NCBI RefSeq assembly: GCF_025370935.1 | Contig: NC_133481.1 | Span: 17,574,365 to 17,638,364 of the forward strand | Origin: Choristoneura fumiferana | Lineage: Eukaryota > Arthropoda > Insecta > Lepidoptera > Tortricidae | Direction of reading: 5' to 3' | DNA length: 64,000 nucleotides | Shown here: positions 56,159 to 64,000 of the stretch, one piece after another | How positions within the stretch are numbered: position 1 is the stretch's first letter | How the letters are laid out: every line of letters begins with the position of its first letter | The notes under the pieces: model-generated | Databases searched by the model: none | Seen by the model: only the letters and a program-made list of their open reading frames with translations | Told to the model about the DNA's origin: nothing | Program-made: the position numbers and the translations under genes

Positions 56159-56293
56159 TTAACCCTTTGACCGCCACGGTCGGTAAAACACGACAGCTGA
56201 AAAAAGTGTCATAGTGGCCGTCTCGGCATTTTGTGGCGCATATGGAACGATTTTCAGATTTTTTTTTCGGCTGTGGCCGACCGTGACGGTTAA
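56159..56293. mobile_element. piggyBac-like MITE flanked by TTAA
   Basis: TTAA, CCCTTTGACCGCCACGGTCGG at the left (first bases) and CCGACCGTGACGG, TTAA at the right; 135 bp, no ORF. Confidence 0.55.
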
Positions 56294-56647
56294 AACATTA
56301 ATAATCAATTTATGTATGTACTAGCTTTTGCCCGCGACTTCGTCATATTTATATATGGATTATTCAATGAAAACAATGAATAGTTAACAGTTTCTAATTT
56401 AATAATTCAATTTCATATTTAAAGTCCGTTGTAGTACTAATAAGTGTTCCATTAGTGTCTTTATAAAAGATATTAAGATTATTATTTTACGATAATAATC
56501 ATTATCGATATCATTAAGATCGAGTCGATAAGTGAGAATTCACTATGACAGATCAAAAATGCCGTGAAAATTCCAATCTCTCGTTATTAGCCAATCGCAA
56601 GCAAGACCGTAACGTCAAAAACACCTCACGATACTAACGCCATCTAT

Positions 56648-56875
56648 CTACTATTCCTACTAATATTATAAATGCGAAAGTTTGCAAGTCTGTTTGTTTG
56701 TTTGTTACTTCATCACGTCTAAACCACTGAACCAATTTAGATAAAATTCGGTATACAGATAGTTTGAATCCCGGCGAAGGACATAGGATAGTTTTTATAC
56801 CGAAAAATTGCATAGTTCCCGCGGGATAGCGATAAACGAATTTCGCGCGGACGGAGTCGCGGGTAACGGCTAGTT
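56648..56875 (+). repeat. CTAGT-terminated repeat
   Basis: CTAATATTATAAATGCGAAA, ACCAATTTAGATAAAATTCG, AATTGCATAGTTCCCGCGGG, GCGGACGGAGTCGCGGGTAA then CGGCTAGT. The best-preserved copy in the window. Confidence 0.65.
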
Positions 56876-57244
56876 AAAAGACTAATTTACTATCGTTCTC
56901 GCTATCTTTTGTTCAGAGTTAGTCTAACGCGCTCACAAACAAATTCATTCACCATCTCTGCTGGCATCTTACACCGTTTAGAAGATAGAAATGGTGATTG
57001 CGATTGCGATTGCGCGCTGGACAACAATCCTATTGTATGCTTTTTTTTCTATGGTGTGCACTTTAAAATGCGATTTCAAACGCTACTAAAGAACTGGCGT
57101 CATCAAGTTTTCTTGCTTAAGCACATCTTGTATCTAGCTCTCATTAGCCCAGTTCATGCATGTAGACCAGGGGTGGCCAACTTGATAGACCCAAGATCTA
57201 CTGTTTACTGACGAAACCTATTTCAAAAGTTGCAAGTGCTTCAA

Positions 57245-57678
57245 TCCTACTAATATTATAAATGTCGAAGCGGCTGGACGGATTTAGATGAAGTTTGGCG
57301 AAAAGTTAGTTTATAACCTAGATTAAAACATAGAATATTTTTTATCCCGATATTCCCACGGGATAGGGATAATATCTCTAAATAACAACCGCTGGGCTTA
57401 GAGTCATGAAATTTGGTACGTAGGTAGCTGGACGTCTGGAATAACACATGGGCTACTTTTTATCCCGATTGTCCCACGGGATAGGGATAAAATCTCTAAA
57501 TAACAACCGCTGGGCTTTGAGTCATGAAATTTGGCATGGGTGTTTTAATTTTTTCGTCAATGAAAACCACGATGTTATTTTAGGGAATTCCCACCAGAAT
57601 TTAATAAAATCCCGGAATTTCAATTCAACTGCTGTATCCAATGATTTACGCGTGCGAAGCCGCGGGTAAACGCTAGTT
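57245..57678 (+). repeat. Tandem-like CTAGT repeat with duplicated internal box
   Basis: The segment CCCACGGGATAGGGATAA ... AACAACCGCTGGGCTT(A/T)GAG ... TCATGAAATTTGG occurs twice (about 57354-57420 and 57473-57535). The element ends GAAGCCGCGGGTAAACGCTAGT. Confidence 0.6.
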
Positions 57679-58248
57679 CTACATAATTTTCACTTTTTTG
57701 TATGAGAAACTTAACAATTATGTGAATTTGTAGCACTTGTATCTTTTATTAAATAGAGGCCAGGAAATACAAGTTCGAATTCAGTCGCCGCATTTGAGAA
57801 GTACGGTGTTAAAAAAATCTTACGATTTTGATTAGCAACATAAATTTGGCTTTTGTACACATGTTTGTAACTTTTTCTGACAAGTGGTTAAAAAAAATGC
57901 TGAGTGAAATGTGTTGCAAATTTGTTGTTAAAAAAATAAATTCGTCAAACGCCTTAATTCTCCGTTACAAAAATGAGTTGGTAGATGAAATGAATTACAA
58001 AGAAATCAGTGACAAATCTAAGATACTTAATAATGTTATTTCGAACATGTATTCGTATTTTTAAAAAAAATAGATTTTATCAAAAGCAACTTAGAATAGA
58101 ATAAGTATGGTTTGGTTGTGTAGTGTGATTTTATTTGTGTGTATACTTTGCTAGTATTTTTTGGATCCGTATTAATTATGATTATGAAGAAAGGCAACCC
58201 TTTTTTTTATTTATAAGTACGTACCTTAACCCGTCTCATGTCCAGTCC

Positions 58249-58376
58249 AGGGCAAAGATATCGCCACGGCCAAAGTTACAAAAATATGTATACACGACTT
58301 TATGCACTCAATAAGGCCGTGTATACATATTTTTACAACTTCGGCCGTGTCAATATCTTTGCCCTTGAATGTCCTA
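58249..58376. mobile_element. Fold-back MITE
   Basis: AGGGCAAAGATATCGCCACG..TACAAAAATATGTATACACG at the left, and CGTGTATACATATTTTTACA..GGCCGTGTCAATATCTTTGC at the right. Confidence 0.75.
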
Positions 58377-58640
58377 AGGACTACAATAGTTCCTCAATTC
58401 AGAGGCGTCTCTACCTATAGTGCAGGGTGTGCGTTGCACACGGGCGCAGCGGTGTTAGGGGCGCCGGCCGCGGCATTTTATACCTATTCCCTTTTGACCG
58501 CGTGGTTCCTAGATGGCGCTAAAGTAATAATTGCACATGGGCTAAAGACGCCGCTGCCTAAATCTCTGTAGAACGGACCGCACGTGGTGGGTTAACTACA
58601 ACTATTACAACACCCGGGACGTACTACGCTTAACTAATCG

Positions 58641-58993
58641 ATTAATTACCATGACGTTTCAGCCACATTGCAGTGGTCACGAGTAGACTGAAATGTAGGG
58701 TATAACTTTTGCTACACAACAAATAATCCTACGTATAACCTAACCAACAAACAGTTGGAAGACCCCCGACTTTGTCACTTCAAAATCTCAAAAACGGCTG
58801 AACCAATTTTGATGAAACGTATCTAAGAACCATCGCTAGAAACCCTGATTTCAAATAAAAAAACCGCATTCAAATCGGTCCAGCCGTTTAAGAGCTAGGG
58901 TGCCACAGACAGACACATAGCGGTCAAACTTATAACACAGTCTACTCGTGACCACGGCCACTGCAATGTGGCCGAAACGTCGAGATAATTAAT
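58641..58993. mobile_element. MITE with inverted ends enclosing another repeat
   Basis: ATTAATTACCATGACGTTTC.GCCACATTGCAGTGG..TCACGAGTAGACTG at the left and its inverse (CAGTCTACTCGTGACCACGG ... ACGTCGAGATAATTAAT) at the right. The interior carries the GTTGGAAGACCCCCGAC ... GGTGCCACAGACAGACA repeat. Confidence 0.6.
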
Positions 58994-59215
58994 ACTCGTT
59001 TCGTTAAGCGTGATACTGATAAGTCCGTGTATTGTAATAGTTATGAATGAGTGAAAATCATGAGGGTTAACTATAGTCAAAATAATTCACATAGATATGG
59101 TGTGATCATAAATAAAAAAAACTCATGAGGGCTTGTCCACTAGTTAGTAAAGGTCAATTTCTGGAATATTTATAATGCCTACTAAATATTCATAATCTCA
59201 GTTATAATAAATCGC

Positions 59216-59490
59216 AGGTGGTAGGACCTCGTGCAAGGTCCGGCCGGATTGCTACCACCATCTTGCTCGCAATCCTGCCGTGAAGCAGCAGTGCTTGCGC
59301 TGTTGTGTTTCGGCGTGGAGAGTAAGACAGCCGGTGAAATCACTGGCACTTGAGGTATCCCATCTTAGGCCTCTAGGTTGGCAACGCATTTTCAATACCC
59401 CTGGTGTTGCAGATGTTTATGGGCGGTGGTGATCTCTTACCATCAGGAGACCCACTTGCTCGCTTGCCATCCAGTAGAATAAAAAAAAAA
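59216..59490 (-). repeat. GCAAACGAGCAAGTGGG element, reverse
   Basis: CAGGTGGTAGGACC ... AAGTGGGTCTCCTGATGG in inverse; it ends in an A-rich run near 59480-59492 on the plus strand. Confidence 0.75.
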
Positions 59491-60570
59491 AAGTTATAAT
59501 AAAGAATAAATCTAATTTTTGACATTGATATCTTGGTTGATTTTTCTAATGAAAAACATTTCGGTTTAGCTGCCACAAGAACTTGTAATTAGTAAGTAGC
59601 CCATTATAATTGGAGACAGTGTAGCTTTCTATTACTTAAATATGTTATAAATCGGCTCAAATCACTCTTGCCTTAGCACAGATCTATTACTTAATTTTAA
59701 AATATGTCTTTTTTTACAGGAACTCGAATATAATGGACTTAAAATATCTGTCGTAACAACCAGCGTCCGGGCATTGCTCGCCTAGATATCCTATACTAAC
59801 AGACTGGAGAGTGATACTTTTTATATTTTTATAGCATACCTTCTTATGAGAAATATACAACAGCTGTCTCCATGTTGCCGATTTTGTATTCTTTTACCGG
59901 TTTATTGAGAGAAATGTTAAGGCGCTAGAAACATTTTATATTTATATGAAAAGTAATTTAACCGATGTTACTTTAAATTTTCCGCAATATACCGCCCGCC
60001 TTTGTTTCTGATCAATAGATATTGTACATTATTCTCTGATAATTTACATTACTATATTACACAAGTTATTTACTTTTTTTAATCTTTTTATTTTGTGCCA
60101 TAGATACCGAATCATAAAAAATATAAAATGTCATTTTTAAACAGAATAATAAATGATTCAGCTAAAAATAGATTCACGGTTAGTGTAACAATAAAATAAA
60201 ATAAAGTCAATTTTATACGTTTAAATTTGGTGTTATGTTTGTTATATTTGAGTATTATTATTTAATCCTAGCATTAGTGTACAATTGGTCAAATCGAAAC
60301 ATATCTTTTGAATCTATCTTTATCTTTTAAAATACAATCCACAAGTCCACTTCAACATTTTGTATGCCATAGTGCATCCTTTTGCAAACTCATACATGGT
60401 ATTTTGGGTAAAACAATTTTGTATCCAAGTTGATGCATAGGACTGGGAACGTGTTAAGTTAAATTTAAAGTGATAGATTAGGTTGACAACAGTGGGTAGA
60501 CCATCGGCTCTATTGGTCAAACGACACCAATCAGTCGAGTTGGCTAGAAATCTTTCGATGAGACGGGCAT

Positions 60571-60842
60571 AAGGCCTGTTCGCTGGAGCGGAGTGAGGGG
60601 GTAAATCAGAGCGGAGTTGCGGACCATTTTTCCATTCGCGGAGCTTGCCCGCTCGCTTGATTCTCCGCCCTTTTTTCCGGTTTTGTATGAATTATTAAGC
60701 TAGTAACAAGGACCATATATACTATATATATGGTATTATATAGTCCTTGCTAGTAACCAACTTTCTGTTCACTGAAGAGGCGCAGAGATTTTATGCAATC
60801 TATTGTATTTGTGATTTTCCGCTCCAGTGGACAGGCAGCCTT
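60571..60842. mobile_element. MITE, about 270 bp
   Basis: Left AAGGCCTGTTCGCTGGAGCGG; right CCGCTCCAGTGGACAGGCAGCCTT. The middle has a second small palindrome (ACCATATATACTATATATATGGT). Confidence 0.55.
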
Positions 60843-60847
60843 AAGCC

Positions 60848-60980
60848 GAGTTTAGACTTGCAAGAAAAATCGTGCAAGTTGCATTACATTGCGGCGCTCG
60901 ATTGACCACTACAAACTCGTTGGCTTTACGACCTCGCAATGTAATGCAACTTGCACGATTTTTCTTGCAAGTCTAAACTC
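60848..60980. mobile_element. Palindromic MITE
   Basis: GAGTTTAGACTTGCAAGAAA with AATCGTGCAAGTTGCATTAC is precisely inverted at the right (GTAATGCAACTTGCACGATT; GCAAGTCTAAACTC). Confidence 0.8.
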
Positions 60981-61281
60981 TGCTTTAGACTGGGCGAAAT
61001 CTCGCGAAATGAACCCTTTGCCTACCAGTGGGTCGATATGGGCAATGTTTATGTCCAATGCTATATAACATTTTTTCCGAATGAAGATTTTCGGATTGCG
61101 TGACAGAATTTTAAACCGTACCTCCTACTCTTATGGCTTTACGCGTCAGAGGCGTCGTACCAACTAGGTCACCGGGAATCCGAACAACTCTAAATGCTTT
61201 CATACGCCAAGAGTGGTGCCATCTATCGCGACCATTAGAAGTCTCGACGCCTGCGTTTCAAATTAGTTGGGAAGGAGTAAG

Positions 61282-62090
61282 AAATTACTGGGCTTGGGAC
61301 TTTTGGATGCGTACCGTGGTTCTAGAATCCATGGAGTCGTCATATGCTAAAAAAACAATTTTCGAAGTCAAAGTCGAAAGTTATGTAATATTTTACATTT
61401 TATTTACTTACATATTTAACACAATATAATACAAACTGTTATTTGTATATACACTAAAAACACACTTCTGTTAGTAATCAAAATAAACTAAAACAATTAC
61501 TTTGTGTGACAGCAACAAAAATGTCTTCTTCAGTTGTCTAATATTACCCGTAACTTCTAGATCTGAGGCGGTAGGTACTAGCTTTTGGTATAAATGTATC
61601 ATAGTCGGCATCAATTACTATTTCATGTTCATTTTAAAAGAGGTAGTAAGCATCGATCGTTACTGTTTTTTCTATGTTTTGCGAGATTAAATGAGTTGTA
61701 GATTGATCAAAAACTCTTTTGTTGAGAAAGATCTCTCTACTCACATCGACTAAAGTTAAACTTATATTCTCGAAAAAAATACACAATACGATATCTGTTT
61801 AAGTTACGAAAAAGTTAGTAGTCTCTCACACACAACACTAATACCAAAGAGGACGTATATTTAGATAAATCGTATATGTATCGCGTCACCTGTAAACTGC
61901 GGTTACTATAATTATAAAGATTTATGATAATTTCATTGCACTACATTATAATGTGTTTATTTTACGATGTACCACAGTATGTGTTTGCCTTTAACTTCAA
62001 AAATGTTATAGAAACATAATATGACGACTCCATGGATTCTAGAACCACGGTAAGCATCCAATCCAAAAGTCCCAACCCTAGAAATTACCA
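61282..62090. repeat. About 800-bp diverged inverted repeat
   Basis: GGGACTTTTGGATGCGTACC and GTGGTTCTAGAATCCATGGA with GTCGTCAT at 61297-61352 are inverted at 62021-62076. Weaker matches continue inward (TTTTCGAAGTC against GACTTCGAAAA-like). Confidence 0.55.
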
Positions 62091-62320
62091 ATTTTTAATT
62101 GTTTTTGTTAGCGAAATCCTTGCCTTCTCTTATATATTTAGTTATGCAACTATGAAGGTGCGATAATCGCGATGTATAGGTATCCATAAATGGGGTAAAA
62201 TATAAAAACACCCCTTAGATATGTTTTTTTTTAGTTGACTAAGGACGATTCAATTTTAATCTGACAATAAAATGCATGTCTCTGTTTCTCTCTATGGTAC
62301 CTGTGTATTTTTTCTTTCAG

Positions 62321-62508
62321 TTAACCCTTTTCCAGGCGTAGTGCATATAGCGACTACATAAATGTACACAAATATTCGACCTTGCTAAACTTACAATAAG
62401 GTACAAATTATTTGTCTTTTTTAAATATCCCTCATAGCTAAACAATATAAAACTATGATTCATTTTGTAGTAGTGTATCTAAATTAGCGGGGCCTGGAAA
62501 AGGGTTAA
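62321..62508. mobile_element. piggyBac-like MITE with TTAA duplication
   Basis: TTAA then CCCTTTTCCAGGC at the left and GCCTGGAAAAGGG then TTAA at the right: a perfect 13-bp inverted end, 188 bp in all. Confidence 0.7.
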
Positions 62509-63454
62509 ATGTAGTACATACACTTGCCAATTTAAAGTACCTATGCAGCTGAATTTTAAAACTTGGTCTCGCATAAAGAGTAAATTTTAGAGTAGTGTTA
62601 AAATATGTGTTTGCACATAATTATGTAAAATTTCCAAAGTTAAGATTGTTACTTGTGCCTACTTTAAAATTTTATCTTAATAGTTAATTTACTTTTGTAT
62701 TGTAAGTTATTGGTAAATAAAAGCTTTCATAATTTTAAAACTGTATTTTGAATATCCAACTGAGATCTATAATTTACACCCTAAATCTAAAATTACAAAA
62801 CAGTATCAAATTATATTAAGGACTGCTTTTTCCATGACTTTGTCAGCTGAGAATTTGTTTATCATTATTCTCAGGGACTGCAATTTTCCTGGATAAAAAC
62901 TATCCTGTGTCGTTCCCAGGGATTCCTCCATACCAAATCAAATTTAATCTAAATGAGGGATAACGTTTTCGCGCTCACTAGTTATTCTAATTCTAAATAA
63001 ACCCGCATAGCTCACCCAAAAATAGTGACATTTTTGAGACCTCTCGCTACACTAGCGTCACTAGCGGCGAATTCATATGCGATAGCCCTCAATGGTTCGA
63101 TGTTTTAAGGGTGAAGAGGTAAATAGAATAGACAGACAGATTAATTTTCCCATCACATTAGTAAGGATTCCAGGATATAGTGATGATCATACAAATAAAC
63201 AAATAAAACCAGTCTGACTATACTACTGATTCAATACCCTATACATTTTATAGCTTGAGATCATTATCTTATTTGTACTCCAACAAATTGTATAAGTATA
63301 AAATATCTTAAAAGCTACAAATTAAAATATTAATTAGGAGGAAAAGCTACCAGCCCCTTGCTGATTGTTTTTGTAAATTAATTTGTATAAATAAATAGTC
63401 TCTCACTTCATAATTGGTACTGCTATGCATTGATTGAACTGAATAAATGTAAAA

Positions 63455-64000
63455 TTACAAATTTAGCACATTCATAGACATTTGTGAATGTGACTTCAAA
63501 TGAACATTCAAACCGTACCTGGTCTGGTATGATTTGTCACACAAATGGCAATGGAAATTCTTCACACCCGTATGTGTTAGTGAATGCCTCTGTAGCTCTG
63601 ATTTTGAGAAAAATCTCTTCCCGCAACTTTCACACCCATACTTCTTTTCTTTCAAGTGATTTTTACGTATATGAGTGCTTCGGGAACTAGAGGAGATGAA
63701 TGTAGCGTTGCAAACTTCACATTTATGATTTCGTGTTCTCTTGTGGTTCCATAATACGTGTGAGTGCAGACCGCCTGGCACTTTAAACTTTTTGGGACAG
63801 TACTTACAACTGTACGGTCTATCATTGCTATGTGTAAGCATGTGGATACGTATATAACCGGGAGGATATGATTTCCCACACTGATCACACTGTCGTAATA
63901 GCCTTTCAGAACTATTATTTTCCTTGTGATGTCCGTTAGGCTGACAGGAGTGTGAACTCAAGCTGTCTTCAGTGTAGAAGCCCTCCCAACAATTTTCACA
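63455..64000 (-). CDS. C2H2 zinc-finger protein, 3' part (partial)
   Basis: Minus-strand frame open from the window edge to a stop at 63455, about 181 residues. It has a first, degenerate finger-like segment (CENCWEGFYTEDSLSSHS), then five C2H2 units: CDQCGKSYPPGYIRIHMLTH, CKYCPKKFKVPGGLHSHVLW.NH, CEVCNATF...HIRKNH, CESCGKRFFSKSELQRHSLTH and CHLCDKSYQTRYGLNVHLKSH. The linkers HTGVKNFH and HSNDRPYS are of the TGEKP type. A short tail MSMNVLNL follows. Probably a nuclear DNA-binding regulator, perhaps a ZAD-type insect factor whose N-terminus lies beyond the window; that part is not visible. No start codon is included. Confidence 0.88.
   Translation of the reverse strand, partial: CENCWEGFYTEDSLSSHSCQPNGHHKENNSSERLLRQCDQCGKSYPPGYIRIHMLTHSNDRPYSCKYCPKKFKVPGGLHSHVLWNHKRTRNHKCEVCNATFISSSSRSTHIRKNHLKEKKYGCESCGKRFFSKSELQRHSLTHTGVKNFHCHLCDKSYQTRYGLNVHLKSHSQMSMNVLNL

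Larger units (their letters stand above)
56019..63454. other. Region downstream of TBC1D15: possible 3'-UTR plus repeats
   Basis: No canonical poly(A) signal lies close after the TBC1D15 stop. AATAAA occurs much farther on (for example the AATAAAATAAAATAAAG run near 60189-60206, and AATAAAAGC near 62714-62722), so a long 3'-UTR or an unannotated terminal exon after the acceptor at about 59718 (TTTTTTTACAG) is possible. I see no protein-coding gene. The interval 57700-58200 holds only AT-rich sequence. Confidence 0.4.

Noticed and set aside
57828..58064. 78-codon plus-strand frame in AT-rich sequence
   Set aside because: No start context, splice signals or family resemblance; no other support than being open.
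61133..61429. 98-codon plus-strand frame
   Set aside because: Overlaps the end of the 61282-62090 inverted repeat and ends in an AT-rich tail; no splice context or family resemblance.

Overview
This is nuclear DNA of an insect, most likely a ditrysian moth or butterfly. The evidence is intron-bearing genes with GT-AG junctions and an AT-rich background crowded with short interspersed repeats. These include tRNA-derived SINEs with A/B boxes, fold-back MITEs, elements ending in CTAGT, LINE 3' tails ending in (GATGAT)n, and CCTAA motifs like the insect telomere repeat. The species cannot be named from the sequence.

Layout. 1-4565: repeats only. 4566-24149: a head-to-tail array of three GMC-family flavoprotein oxidoreductase genes, all on the minus strand. 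Each has three coding exons with identical intron phases and encodes 601 residues. Introns 1 of genes 2 and 3 are swollen to about 3.4 kb by mobile elements. 24150-38798: about 14.6 kb with no convincing gene, made of SINEs, LINE tails and MITEs. 38799-56018: one plus-strand gene, the insect TBC1D15/17-type Rab GTPase-activating protein, in nine coding exons (637 residues). 56019-63454: repeats and possible 3'-UTR. 63455-64000: the 3' end of a minus-strand C2H2 zinc-finger gene that runs off the window.

The TBC1D15 gene contains a clear assembly problem. A 100-N gap at 44407-44506 is flanked on both sides by the same roughly 3.6-3.8 kb segment (40590-44406 and 44507-48062), so exons 2 and 3 appear twice. 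One copy carries a 258-bp hAT-type MITE with an 8-bp target duplication that the other lacks, so the two copies look like two haplotypes that were not merged. Exon 2 is in frame only in the first copy and exon 3 only in the second.

The three oxidoreductases are probably secreted or endomembrane FAD enzymes acting on alcohols, sugars or sterols (the family includes insect glucose dehydrogenase and ecdysone oxidase); the substrate cannot be read from sequence. They have no evident functional link to TBC1D15 (endosome/mitochondrial Rab7 cycle) or to the zinc-finger gene. I found no CRISPR, operon or clear new gene system. The least explained structure is the composite element in intron 1 of the second oxidoreductase gene, about 10719-13566. 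It has spaced AATTTTGGTGG motifs, a roughly 490-bp imperfect inverted repeat and two tiny basic ORFs.
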